The notes beneath the pieces are model-generated. The model worked only from the letters and a program-made list of their open reading frames with translations, searched no databases and was not told the origin of the DNA. This document shows positions 19,553 through 27,978 of a stretch of 64,000 nucleotides of DNA, piece after piece; position 1 is the stretch's first letter; every line of letters starts with the position of its first letter. The DNA lies in contig NZ_BPPA01000003.1 in NCBI RefSeq assembly GCF_019972815.1, positions 62,001-126,000 on the forward strand, in the 5' to 3' direction. The translations under genes and the position numbers were made by a program. This stretch comes from Lactobacillus huangpiensis. Its GTDB lineage: Bacteria > Bacillota > Bacilli > Lactobacillales > Lactobacillaceae.

Positions 19553-21322
19553 ATGAAGAAAACTAAAATTGTTAGTACCTTAGGGCCAGCTTCAAATGAT
19601 ATTGAAACTATTACAGCTTTGGCCAAGTCAGGCGTAAATGTATTTCGTTTCAACTTTTCACATGGTGACCATGCTGAGCATCTTTCACGGATGAAAATGG
19701 TTCGTCAAGTTGAAAAAGAAACTGGCTTAGTACTTGGTATTGCATTGGATACCAAAGGTGCTGAGATTAGAACCACTGATCAAGAAGGTGGCAAATTTAC
19801 CATTAATACTGGAGATCAAATTCGTGTGTCGATGGATGATTCTAAGCCTGGTAACAAGGACATGATTCACGTTACTTACGAAGGTCTTTATGGTGATACT
19901 CACGTTGGTGGTCACGTTTTAATTGATGATGGTTTAGTTGACTTATTAATTAAAGAAAAAGACGAAGAAAAGAAAGAATTAGTTTGTGAAGCTCAAAATA
20001 CAGGTGTTATCGGTTCTAAGAAGGGTGTTAATGCACCCGGTGTCGAAATTCGCCTCCCAGGAATTACTGAAAAAGACACTGATGACATCAAGTTTGGTTT
20101 AGCCCATGGCATTAACTTTATCTTTGCTTCGTTTGCACGTAAGGCGCAAGACATTCTTGATATTCGTAAGCTTTGTGAAGATGCTGGCTGTGATTATGTT
20201 AAGATTTATCCTAAGATTGAATCACAAGAAGGTATTGATAATGCAGATGAAATCTTACAAGTTTCAGATGGTTTAATGGTAGCCCGTGGTGACATGGGTG
20301 TCGAAATTCCGTTTATTGATGTGCCATTTGTTCAAAAAGATTTAATCAAGAGGGCAAACGCACTTGGTAAGCCTGTTATTACTGCTACTCAAATGCTTGA
20401 CTCAATGCAAGAAAATCCTCGCCCAACTCGTGCTGAAGTTTCCGATGTTGCTAATGCAGTTCTCGATGGTACTGATGCAACTATGCTTTCTGGTGAATCA
20501 GCTAATGGTTTGTACCCAGTTAAAGCTGTTTCTGCTATGGCCGAAATTGATGAAAGAACTGAACAAGAGCTTCTTAAGCGCAATACTCTAGCTCTTCAAA
20601 GATTTGAAGAATATAAGGGCTCGAATGTTACTGAAGCTATTGGCGAATCTGTTGTACGGACAGCCCAAGAATTAGGAGTTAAGACTATTATTACGGCTAC
20701 TAATTCTGGTTATACTGCTAGAATGATTTCTAAGTACCGTCCAAACGCAAACATCTTGGCATTAACTTTTGATGAAAAGATCCAACATTCACTTGGTATT
20801 TCTTGGGGTGTTCAGCCCATGCTGACTGATAAACCAGCTTCTACTGATGATATGTTTGATGTAGCAGCTAGAGTTGCTAAAGAACAAGGTTATGTTAAAG
20901 ACGGCGATTTGGTCATTATCGTTGCTGGTGTTCCTGTTGGTGATTCAGGTACAACTAACTTAATGAAACTACAGATCATCGGTAGCAAATTGGCTCAGGG
21001 ACTTGGTGTTGGCAATGGTTCTGTTGTCGGTAAGACAGTTGTTGTTAATAGTGCCGAAGAAGCTATTAGCAAAGCCAAAGAAGGCGACATTTTAGTTGCT
21101 AAGACAACTGATCCTGATTACATGCCGGCAATTAAGAAGGCATCAGGTTTAGTTGTTGAAGCCTCGGGCTTAACTTCACACGCGGCTGTTGTTGGTTTGT
21201 CATTAGGAATTCCAGTTGTAGTTGGAGTTACTGATGCAACTGAAAAGATTGGCAGTGGTATTACTATTACTGTTGATGCTCGTCGTGGTGCTATTTATCA
21301 AGGCGAAGTTTCAAATCTTTAA
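19553..21322 (+). CDS. pyk: pyruvate kinase with C-terminal PEP-utilising domain
   Basis: Converts phosphoenolpyruvate and ADP to pyruvate and ATP. The 589 aa are about 110 longer than the E. coli enzyme. The core has KIVSTLGPAS at the N-terminus, DTKGAEIRT, and the active-site helix block RGDMGVEIP and TQMLDSM. The extra C-terminal domain (from about residue 485) resembles the PEP-utilising/phosphohistidine domain, with the motif GLTSHAAVV where the mobile-domain His lies; this extra domain is usual in Firmicutes. It is co-transcribed with pfkA and ends at a terminator. Confidence 0.98.
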   Translation: MKKTKIVSTLGPASNDIETITALAKSGVNVFRFNFSHGDHAEHLSRMKMVRQVEKETGLVLGIALDTKGAEIRTTDQEGGKFTINTGDQIRVSMDDSKPGNKDMIHVTYEGLYGDTHVGGHVLIDDGLVDLLIKEKDEEKKELVCEAQNTGVIGSKKGVNAPGVEIRLPGITEKDTDDIKFGLAHGINFIFASFARKAQDILDIRKLCEDAGCDYVKIYPKIESQEGIDNADEILQVSDGLMVARGDMGVEIPFIDVPFVQKDLIKRANALGKPVITATQMLDSMQENPRPTRAEVSDVANAVLDGTDATMLSGESANGLYPVKAVSAMAEIDERTEQELLKRNTLALQRFEEYKGSNVTEAIGESVVRTAQELGVKTIITATNSGYTARMISKYRPNANILALTFDEKIQHSLGISWGVQPMLTDKPASTDDMFDVAARVAKEQGYVKDGDLVIIVAGVPVGDSGTTNLMKLQIIGSKLAQGLGVGNGSVVGKTVVVNSAEEAISKAKEGDILVAKTTDPDYMPAIKKASGLVVEASGLTSHAAVVGLSLGIPVVVGVTDATEKIGSGITITVDARRGAIYQGEVSNL

Positions 21323-21336
21323 TTAAAGCAAGAATT

Positions 21337-21368
21337 AAAATAGCCAGTGCTTAATACTGGCTATTTTT
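21337..21368 (+). terminator. pyk terminator
   Basis: AAAATAGCCAGT (21337-21348) pairs with ACTGGCTATTTT (21356-21367), loop GCTTAAT, with a short T-run. Confidence 0.9.
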
Positions 21369-21483
21369 GTTTGGTTTAGAATTTAGAGAAATCAGTAGTA
21401 AATTTAGATTGACTAATGTCAATTTAATCTTTTAAAATGATATACTTGTTATCAGATCCCATTCTAGATTTAGGAGAAAAATC

Positions 21484-22371
21484 ATGCTTGGCACAATTGC
21501 AACTGGAAAAATAATAGACCAAAACGAAGAATCTTTTTTTGTTCAAATTGACGGTATTACTTATGAACTGAAAAGAAAAGAAATTACACAGGAGGAAAAG
21601 CCACAGCTCGGAGATCAAATCAAGGGATTCTTATATGATGATAAGCAACATAATCGTGAAATGACGCAATTTTTACCCTTTGTTCAACAAGACCAATATG
21701 GCTGGAGCAAAGTTACCGAAGTTAAATATAACCTAGGTGTCTTTGTCGATATTGGCTTGCCAGATAAAGATGTCGTAATTTCAATGGATGACTTACCTTA
21801 TGACAGAGAGCGTTGGCCCCAACCTGAAGATCAGCTTTTGGTTCATCTTGAAACAGATGAAAAAAATCGTATTTGGGCAAAATTGGCGGATGAAAATATT
21901 TTTGAACAGTTGGCAGCTCATTTTCCTGGTGATATGAAGAATAAAGATATTTTTGGTACTGTATATTCTGCTCGTGAAGTAGGTGCATTTATAATCACCA
22001 AGGAGTATTATTTAGGCTTCGTTCATCCATCACAAATGGCACGTCCTTTGCGTTTGGGAGAACAATTCAGAGGCAGGGTGGTTGGTATCAGCCAATATGG
22101 TCGCTTGAATCTGAGTACTTTGCCACGAGCTTTTGAGGAAATTGATGAAGATGCACAAATGATTTTAATGAGTTTGCGTAGAAAGAAAGATAAGACTTTG
22201 CCTTTTTACGATAAATCTGACGCACAGGAAATAAAAAATTATTTTGGTATCTCCAAATCGGCCTTTAAGAGAGCTTTAGGACACTTGCTTAAAGCTAAAT
22301 ATATAAAAGAAGACAAAAATGCTGGTTCCATCTCATTATTAAAAGATCCAGAAGATGCCCAAAATGACTAA
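21484..22371 (+). CDS. cvfB: S1-type RNA-binding protein CvfB/YitL
   Basis: Cytoplasmic RNA-binding regulator; the staphylococcal homologue affects virulence gene expression. The 295 aa are predicted to hold consecutive S1-type OB folds (the most evident around VTEVKYNLGVFVDIGL near residue 80) and a C-terminal winged-helix (YFGISKSAFKRALGHLLK). The start follows TAGGAGAAAAA. Its last 8 bp overlap xerD, so the two are coupled. The targets in lactobacilli are not known. Confidence 0.9.
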   Translation: MLGTIATGKIIDQNEESFFVQIDGITYELKRKEITQEEKPQLGDQIKGFLYDDKQHNREMTQFLPFVQQDQYGWSKVTEVKYNLGVFVDIGLPDKDVVISMDDLPYDRERWPQPEDQLLVHLETDEKNRIWAKLADENIFEQLAAHFPGDMKNKDIFGTVYSAREVGAFIITKEYYLGFVHPSQMARPLRLGEQFRGRVVGISQYGRLNLSTLPRAFEEIDEDAQMILMSLRRKKDKTLPFYDKSDAQEIKNYFGISKSAFKRALGHLLKAKYIKEDKNAGSISLLKDPEDAQND

Positions 22372-23263
22372 TTTATCAGAACAAGTTGAAGATTATTTAA
22401 GATATAGTCAGGTTGAACGTGGCCTGAGTAATAACACAATTACAGCATACAGACAGGATCTAACTTCATTTATATGTTTTCTCCAAAAGGAAAATTTAAC
22501 TTCCTGGCCTACTCAAGCTGTTGACATCGATGCTTTTTTGGCAGAACAACGCGATCAAAAAAAGGCCACAAGTTCTATTAGCCGCTTAATTACTAGTTTG
22601 CGTAAGTTCTACCAGTGGCTGGTAAGACAGAATATTCAAAAGCTCAATCCAATGCTTGAAATAGATTCACCTAAAAAGCGTCGTACTTTGCCAGTCGCTT
22701 TGACAGTTAATGAAGTTAATAATTTGCTTGAGCAACCTGATACAAAAAAGAAATTAGGTTTGCGTGATAGAGCCTTACTTGAAACTTTGTATGCAACTGG
22801 AATTAGAGTAAGCGAATTAATTAATCTCAAGTTTACTGATTTGCATGAAGAACTGAAACTGGTCAAAGTTTTTGGCAAGGGATCAAAAGAGCGATTAATT
22901 CCAATTAGCGAAGTAGCTTTAAGTTGGATAGACAGCTATAAGGAAAAAGTTCGTGATCCATTAATATTAAAAATTGGCAAAAACACTGATTTTATTTTTC
23001 TTAATAGCAGGGGAGGTTCTTTAACAAGACAAGCCGTTTGGCAAATTATTAAGCATTATTGTAAAATGGCTGGTATTCAAAAAAATGTTACTCCACATAC
23101 TTTAAGACATACTTTTGCAACACATTTATTGGAAAATGGGGCAGATTTACGTGTTGTCCAAGAAATTTTGGGACATTCAGATATTAGTACAACTCAAATT
23201 TATACAAATTTGTCCCAGAAACATATTTTACAAGTTTATGAAAAAACGCATCCTCGAACATAA
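22364..23263 (+). CDS. xerD: tyrosine recombinase XerD
   Basis: Acts with XerC at dif to resolve chromosome dimers. 299 aa from ATG 22364 (9 nt after AGAAG); an in-frame ATG at 22355 is possible but poorly placed. An N-terminal SAM-like core-binding domain (LSEQVEDYLRYSQVERGLS) precedes the catalytic domain with TGIRVSEL (Arg), FGKGSKER (Lys), HTLRHTFAT (His-x-x-Arg), ILGHSDISTTQIYT (His, Tyr nucleophile). XerD rather than XerC is inferred from its position beside ribT-scpAB, as for Bacillus ripX near rib/scp genes. The candidate dif is at 54973. Confidence 0.94.
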   Translation: MTNLSEQVEDYLRYSQVERGLSNNTITAYRQDLTSFICFLQKENLTSWPTQAVDIDAFLAEQRDQKKATSSISRLITSLRKFYQWLVRQNIQKLNPMLEIDSPKKRRTLPVALTVNEVNNLLEQPDTKKKLGLRDRALLETLYATGIRVSELINLKFTDLHEELKLVKVFGKGSKERLIPISEVALSWIDSYKEKVRDPLILKIGKNTDFIFLNSRGGSLTRQAVWQIIKHYCKMAGIQKNVTPHTLRHTFATHLLENGADLRVVQEILGHSDISTTQIYTNLSQKHILQVYEKTHPRT

Positions 23264-23272
23264 GGTGATTAA

Positions 23273-23632
23273 ATGCTAATTGAATGTAAAAATGATAAAG
23301 AAAAGGTAGCTATGGGCTTATTATCTTATCTCTCTGATTTTAAAAATCTGGCTAATCTCAAGGATGAAATTCAATTAAATAAAAGTAGTGCCGAGTTTTG
23401 CTTATATCTCTATCGTTCAAAGGCTCCTAATTTTATAGGGGTGGTAGGTACACAATCAAGTAAACATTTTGTAATCATTCGTTATATTTCTTTTGCTCCT
23501 GATTATCGTAAAGCTAAGTACGAAGCTAAAGCAGTTCAAGAGCTGGCACAAAATAATCCCAGCAAAGTCATTACGGCTGTTCCTGAATATATTTATTTAA
23601 TTAAGTATTTAAAAAAGGATAAAGAAAAATGA
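23273..23632 (+). CDS. ribT: RibT-like GNAT protein
   Basis: A 119-aa protein whose start, MLIECKNDKEKVAMGLLSYL, resembles Bacillus RibT, as does its place directly before scpA. The middle (FIGVVGTQ ... YISFAPDYRKAKY) is GNAT-like, with the acetyl-CoA loop position poorly conserved. RibT is required for efficient riboflavin synthesis in Bacillus but its activity is undefined. No riboflavin biosynthesis genes are in this window, although a riboflavin importer lies 2.3 kb downstream. Confidence 0.8.
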   Translation: MLIECKNDKEKVAMGLLSYLSDFKNLANLKDEIQLNKSSAEFCLYLYRSKAPNFIGVVGTQSSKHFVIIRYISFAPDYRKAKYEAKAVQELAQNNPSKVITAVPEYIYLIKYLKKDKEK

Positions 23633-24366
23633 GCGATAATCTTACCCTTGAACTGCCTAACTTTGAAGGCCCTTTGGATCTGCTGTTACATTTAATAAAA
23701 GTGCAAAAAATTGACATTTATGACATTCCAATAGCTCAAATTACAAGCCAATATCTAGCTTATTTGCACCAAATGCAAAAACTTAATTTAAAAATTGCAG
23801 GAGAATATTTTGTTATGTCATCGATGCTTTTGCGAATTAAGTCTCAGTCTCTTCTTCCGCAAAATGATTTTACTGAAGAAAATGATGAACAGGAAGATCC
23901 AAGGGATGAATTAGTGCAGCAGCTTATCACTTATTCGGTTTTTAAAAAAGTTTCAGCATACTTCAAAAAGCGTAATGAAGAAGTCCCGATTACTGCGGCT
24001 AAAGAGGAGAGCGCACCAGAAAGCAAAAAAATTCAGCCTTTGCCAAAAGGACAAATTACTTCTACTGAATTAGCTAATACTTTTATTATTATTTTACAAA
24101 GACTGAAAATCAGACAGCCAGATATTGTTTCAGTTGAAGTAAAGGAAACTTCCGTCAAAGAGATGAGTACTTTCTTGCAAGAGGAATTGGCGCGAAACAA
24201 GCAGTTAAGCTTTTTTGACTGTTGTCAAAAAATGAAAACTTTATCTGATGTTATTGGTTTGTTCCTAGCACTGCTTGAACTTTGTAAAAAACAGGAAATT
24301 CGGGTAAAACAAAAGAGGATGTTTGGTGACCTGAACTTGGAAAGAGTTGGTAGTAATGATAAGTAA
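23629..24366 (+). CDS. scpA: segregation and condensation protein A
   Basis: Kleisin subunit of the SMC-ScpAB condensin. The 245 aa carry the typical N-terminal [15 protein letters not shown] that contacts the SMC neck, a variable acidic middle (about 85-130), and a C-terminal winged helix that binds the SMC head. It overlaps ribT by 4 bp (ATGA) and scpB by 11 bp, so the cluster is translationally coupled. Confidence 0.96.
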   Translation: MSDNLTLELPNFEGPLDLLLHLIKVQKIDIYDIPIAQITSQYLAYLHQMQKLNLKIAGEYFVMSSMLLRIKSQSLLPQNDFTEENDEQEDPRDELVQQLITYSVFKKVSAYFKKRNEEVPITAAKEESAPESKKIQPLPKGQITSTELANTFIIILQRLKIRQPDIVSVEVKETSVKEMSTFLQEELARNKQLSFFDCCQKMKTLSDVIGLFLALLELCKKQEIRVKQKRMFGDLNLERVGSNDK

Positions 24367-24964
24367 AATGGCGCAGTTAGAAGCGTTATTATATGTTGCC
24401 GGCGATAATGGCATTGAAAGCAGCAACTTATGTGAACTTTTGCAGGTTGGTAAACCTGCATTGCGCGAACTAAGCAAAAATTTGCAAGAAAAACTACAAA
24501 AAAATCCTGATTCAGGATTACAAATACAACATCTCAATGATATTTACAAATTGACAACTAGACCAGAAGTTAGTAGAACAATCGAAAATTTTTTTCAAAA
24601 AGATTTATCAAAGAGCTTAAGTCAGTCGGCGTTGGAAATACTATCTATTATTGCTTATCGGCAGCCAATTACACGTGTAGAAATAGATGACATCAGAGGC
24701 GTAAATTCATCTGGGGCTTTGCAAACGTTAATCTGGCGTGGATTAGTTAAAATTAATGGTAAAAAAGATGCTCCGGGTCATCCTAATTTATACGTAACGA
24801 GTGAATATTTTTTGCAATACTTTGGGTACCAAAGTCTGGCTGATTTACCATTAATAGAAGATTTCGAAGATGATAGCATCAATAGTGAAGGCGAAATAGA
24901 TTTGTTTGCAGCTAAAGGTCAAGCAGATAAAAATATTGCAAAAACTCAAAAAGGAGCAAAATAA
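24356..24964 (+). CDS. scpB: segregation and condensation protein B
   Basis: Forms the dimer that stabilises ScpA in condensin. 202 aa with two winged-helix domains; the family segments LEALLYVAG and [18 protein letters not shown] are visible. I chose ATG 24356, 9 nt after GGAAAGAG; a TTG at 24347 and an ATG at 24368 are alternatives. The acidic C-terminal tail is typical. Confidence 0.95.
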   Translation: MISKMAQLEALLYVAGDNGIESSNLCELLQVGKPALRELSKNLQEKLQKNPDSGLQIQHLNDIYKLTTRPEVSRTIENFFQKDLSKSLSQSALEILSIIAYRQPITRVEIDDIRGVNSSGALQTLIWRGLVKINGKKDAPGHPNLYVTSEYFLQYFGYQSLADLPLIEDFEDDSINSEGEIDLFAAKGQADKNIAKTQKGAK

Positions 24965-25683
24965 TGGTTTTAGAACGGTTGCAAAAGGTAATTGCTGAGG
25001 CAGGAATTGCCTCACGGCGCAAGGCTGAAAAAATGATTTCTGAAGGTCGAGTCACTGTTGATGGCAATGTAGTAACTAAACTTGGTACTAAAGTGGATAC
25101 TTTTAGTAATATTACGGTTGATGGTGAGCCCATTGAAAGAGAAAGTTTGCATACTTATCTCTTTTACAAGCCTAGAGGAGTGGTCTCAACTGCAAATGAT
25201 GATAAGGGGAGAAAAACAGTTGTCGATTATTTTAAAGATTTGCCTTATCGCCTATATCCAATCGGCAGACTAGACTATGATACTTCTGGTTTGCTTTTAA
25301 TGACTAATGATGGTGAACTGGCCAATTTATTGATGCATCCGCGAAACAATGTAGCCAAGGTTTATGTTGCCAAGATTTCTGGAATCCTCACCCCAGATGA
25401 AATCAGTCAGCTGAAGCATGGAGTCAAAATTGATCGACATCGCTGTGCCCCTGCAAAGGTCAAGATCATTAGAAGCGACCATAAGAAAAACAACCAAATA
25501 GTGCAATTAACAATTCATGAAGGTCAATATCATCAAGTAAAAAGAATGTTCAAGGCAGTTCACCATCAAGTGAAGAAATTAGCTCGTGAAAAATACGCTT
25601 TTCTTACACTTGACTCTCTTATCTCAGGAACATACCGAGAATTATCTCATGAAGAAGTTGACAGATTAAAGAACGTAGATTAG
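24964..25683 (+). CDS. rluB: 23S rRNA pseudouridine synthase RluB
   Basis: Isomerises a uridine in helix 89 of 23S rRNA. The 239 aa contain an N-terminal S4 RNA-binding domain (RLQKVIAEAGIASRRKAEKMI) and the RsuA-type catalytic domain with GRLDYDTSGLLLMTNDG holding the catalytic Asp. Its ATG overlaps the scpB stop (TAATG). The promoter for the downstream FMN-riboswitch transcript lies in its last 26 bp. RluB rather than RsuA/RluE is inferred from context and is less sure than the family. Confidence 0.92.
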   Translation: MVLERLQKVIAEAGIASRRKAEKMISEGRVTVDGNVVTKLGTKVDTFSNITVDGEPIERESLHTYLFYKPRGVVSTANDDKGRKTVVDYFKDLPYRLYPIGRLDYDTSGLLLMTNDGELANLLMHPRNNVAKVYVAKISGILTPDEISQLKHGVKIDRHRCAPAKVKIIRSDHKKNNQIVQLTIHEGQYHQVKRMFKAVHHQVKKLAREKYAFLTLDSLISGTYRELSHEEVDRLKNVD

Positions 25684-25686
25684 TAT
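25658..25686 (+). promoter_or_regulatory. promoter for riboswitch-ribU transcript
   Basis: Perfect TTGACA (25658-25663) inside the 3' end of rluB, 17 bp from TAGTAT (25681-25686); TATAGT at 25684-25689 is an alternative -10. Transcription would start about 20 nt before the riboswitch. Confidence 0.7.
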
Positions 25687-25713
25687 AGTATGTGAAATTT
25701 AATAAATAAGTTT

Positions 25714-25826
25714 GTTGTCTTCATGGCAGGGTGTAAGTCCCGACCGGTGGTGTAAGTCCACGACCCACGAAAGTGGTGGAATCTATTGAGATACCGATAG
25801 TTAGAGTCTAGATGAAAGAAGACAGA
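25714..25826 (+). ncRNA. FMN riboswitch (RFN element)
   Basis: Conserved RFN blocks appear in order: CAGGGTGTAAGTCCC, GACCGGTGGT, AAGTCCACGACCC, GAGATACCGATAGTTAGAGTC and GATGAAAGAAGAC. The closing P1 stem is formed by TTGTCTTC near 25716 and GAAGACAG near 25818-25825. It precedes a terminator and the riboflavin transporter gene, so FMN binding should end transcription early and lower riboflavin uptake. Confidence 0.96.
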
Positions 25827-25860
25827 CTAAACTAAAAGCCAAGATCTAAAGCTTACTTTT

Positions 25861-25899
25861 ACTCGGTCTGTTGCTGGGAGCAACAGACCGAGTTTTTTT
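25861..25899 (+). terminator. riboswitch-controlled terminator
   Basis: A perfect 15-bp stem ACTCGGTCTGTTGCT / AGCAACAGACCGAGT with loop GGG is followed by seven T. It lies between the FMN aptamer and the ribU ribosome-binding site, the expression platform of a transcriptional OFF switch. Confidence 0.95.
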
Positions 25900-25912
25900 G
25901 GAGGTAAGAATT

Positions 25913-26596
25913 TTGCAGAAAAAAAGCAGAAACAATTTAGTTAATATTTTGGCTTATACTTTAATTGGTACAATTGCCTACGTATTAATGCTTTTGGAAA
26001 TACCATTGCCGATAACTAGTTTCTTAAAGTTTGACTTCTCGGATGTCGTAATTACAATTGGGACATTTTTATTCGGACCAGGACCAGGTATTTTTATTGC
26101 ATTTGTCAGAATGCTGATTAATTTAATTTATAAAGGTTTTGCTTTACCTAGTTTGGTAGGACAGTCAGCAGCTTTTTTAGCTTCAATATCTTTTGCTTTA
26201 CCATTTTATTATTTAACAAAGAATATTAGCAAGGATGAGAAAAATTTTTCTAAAAAATATTTAAAACCAATTTTAGGTATTGTTCTCGGTATTATAGCTA
26301 TGGCATTTGTACTTTCTGTACTGAATGCATTGGTTTTAACGCCTTTTTATGCAGTAACTACTGTACCTAATTTACCGACAATACATGGATATTCTGGTTT
26401 ACTTTCTTTTACTGAAAAGGTTTACTTGGGTAAACTGCTACATATTCCATCAATGAGTGCATACATTTTTGGCATTATAGTTCCATTTAACTTGTTAAAA
26501 GGAACAATCAACGGTGTCGTAGTTTATTTACTATTTGAAACTGTACTGAGAACTTTTAAACCTTTTGTAAGGAAAAATTTTAATCTTAAAAATTAA
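25913..26596 (+). CDS. ribU: riboflavin ECF transporter S component
   Basis: Membrane substrate-binding unit of the energy-coupling-factor importer for riboflavin; it works with the shared EcfA/A'/T module encoded elsewhere. 227 aa with about six membrane segments and the RibU-like region LEIPLPITSFLKFDFSDV, followed by FGPGPGIFIAFVRMLINLI. I chose the TTG at 25913, 8 nt after GGAGG; the frame upstream runs through the terminator hairpin. FMN riboswitch control fixes the substrate assignment. Confidence 0.94.
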   Translation: MQKKSRNNLVNILAYTLIGTIAYVLMLLEIPLPITSFLKFDFSDVVITIGTFLFGPGPGIFIAFVRMLINLIYKGFALPSLVGQSAAFLASISFALPFYYLTKNISKDEKNFSKKYLKPILGIVLGIIAMAFVLSVLNALVLTPFYAVTTVPNLPTIHGYSGLLSFTEKVYLGKLLHIPSMSAYIFGIIVPFNLLKGTINGVVVYLLFETVLRTFKPFVRKNFNLKN

Positions 26597-26612
26597 ATCT
26601 TAAAAATATTGT

Positions 26613-26643
26613 AAATCGGTCTAGTAAATGACCGATTTTTTTG
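26613..26643 (+). terminator. ribU terminator
   Basis: AAATCGGTC (26613-26621) pairs with GACCGATTT (26630-26638), followed by a T-run. Confidence 0.88.
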
Positions 26644-26671
26644 TCCACTTAAATGTTAAATATGCTAAAAT
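26641..26671 (+). promoter_or_regulatory. putative promoter of LysM gene
   Basis: TTGTCC (26641-26646) and TAAAAT (26666-26671) with TGC just before it, an extended -10. The 19-bp spacer is long. Confidence 0.45.
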
Positions 26672-26700
26672 TAAACAGGTTAGGTAAGGAGGTTTTTCAG

Positions 26701-27192
26701 ATGAATAATAACTCAAAAGGGCCATATCAGCATTATAAGCGTCCAAAAAAGTCGAGAGTAGAAACTTATTCTTCCGTATCAAAAGGCTGGATTGCTTTGA
26801 TAATTCTGATTGTAGTTATTCTTATCGGTCTTGTTCCTGTGGTTCATAATTTGGCATCAAACAATGGTTCAAATGAAAAAGCAGTTGAAGTACGTAAAGC
26901 TGCCAAAAAAGAAGATACTAAGAAAAAAGATACTAATAAAAAGGCTACGGTTCAGCCTGTAAAAAGTAAAGAAACCAAAGCCAAGGCTAAACCAAAGACA
27001 AAATCATCTAAAAAAACTCCAAAAAAGCCTAAAAAGAAACATGTTGTGATTAAACAATATGTCGTACAAGAAGGGGATTCCTTAACTAGTATTGCCAGCC
27101 ATTTTAACATTTCAGTTGGCCAATTGGCAGAGTTGAATCAACTTGATCCCAATAGCCAGGTGGATACAGGACAAACTTTACGAATTAGATAA
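26701..27192 (+). CDS. membrane-anchored LysM protein
   Basis: A 163-aa protein with a short basic cytoplasmic start, one membrane segment (about 28-50), a long Lys/Thr/Pro-rich linker, and a C-terminal LysM domain (QYVVQEGDSLTSIASHF ... GQTLRIR, about 118-163) that binds peptidoglycan. It resembles the EbpS/LysM anchors that sit near cmk and rpsA in Firmicutes. The ATG at 26701 follows AAGGAGG; the upstream in-frame ATG at 26653 would cover this site. It probably links membrane and wall; no enzymatic domain is seen. Confidence 0.85.
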   Translation: MNNNSKGPYQHYKRPKKSRVETYSSVSKGWIALIILIVVILIGLVPVVHNLASNNGSNEKAVEVRKAAKKEDTKKKDTNKKATVQPVKSKETKAKAKPKTKSSKKTPKKPKKKHVVIKQYVVQEGDSLTSIASHFNISVGQLAELNQLDPNSQVDTGQTLRIR

Positions 27193-27204
27193 TTTAGAAA
27201 GGAC

Positions 27205-27225
27205 AGGGACTTAAGTCCCTTTTTT
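27205..27225 (+). terminator. terminator before cmk
   Basis: The palindrome AGGGAC-TTAA-GTCCCT is followed by TTTTT. It ends only 7 nt before the cmk ATG. Confidence 0.75.
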
Positions 27226-27231
27226 ATTGGA

Positions 27232-27906
27232 ATGCAAATAGCAATTGATGGTCCAGCTTCAGCTGGAAAAAGTACTGTAGCAAAAATTATCGCCCATAAG
27301 CTTAATTTTACATATATTGATACGGGGGCAATGTATCGGGCTTCGACTTGGATTGCACGAGAAAATAACATTGATTACGGCAATGAAAAAGGTATTTTAA
27401 CTGCCATTGACCATGAAAAAATTGAATTTAAATTTAAAAATGGTCAGCAAAAAATATATGCCGGTAATAAAGATATTACTCAAGAAATACGTACTCCTGA
27501 TATTTCTGCCAATGTTTCTCAAGTTTCGGCATTAGCCGGAATCAGGGAAAAAATGGTCAGTCTGCAAAGGCAAATGGCCGGCGAAATGAACGTTGTGATG
27601 GATGGACGTGATATTGGAACTACTGTTTTGCCCAACGCTGCAGTAAAAATATTTTTGGTCGCTTCAGTTCACTCTCGCGCTGAAAGAAGAATGATAGATT
27701 TTAAAGAAAGAGGAATTAAAACTAATCAGTCTCTTGAAGAAATTGAGCACGACATTTCAGAGAGAGATTACAAAGACTCACACCGAAAAATTTCACCATT
27801 AAAAAAAGCCCAAGATGCTATTGAAATAGACACTACTTCTATGAGTGTTGATCAAGTCGTAAATGTAATTTTATCAGAAATTAAAAAAAGTCAAAAAAAA
27901 CTATAA
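27232..27906 (+). CDS. cmk: cytidylate kinase
   Basis: Phosphorylates CMP and dCMP for nucleotide recycling. 224 aa with P-loop DGPASAGKST at residues 6-15, the DTGAMYR substrate motif, and DGRDIGTTV. The first methionine is canonical for the family, yet the ribosome-binding site is poor: only TTGGA immediately before ATG, right after the terminator T-run. Transcription may therefore depend on read-through, and initiation may be weak or atypical. rpsA follows, the usual cmk-rpsA order. Confidence 0.96.
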   Translation: MQIAIDGPASAGKSTVAKIIAHKLNFTYIDTGAMYRASTWIARENNIDYGNEKGILTAIDHEKIEFKFKNGQQKIYAGNKDITQEIRTPDISANVSQVSALAGIREKMVSLQRQMAGEMNVVMDGRDIGTTVLPNAAVKIFLVASVHSRAERRMIDFKERGIKTNQSLEEIEHDISERDYKDSHRKISPLKKAQDAIEIDTTSMSVDQVVNVILSEIKKSQKKL

Positions 27907-27978
27907 AAAAGGGTATAAAACAGTAGAAAAATATCAAACTTTCATTTAAAATTAGAGTATGATATTGGGAGGTAAATA

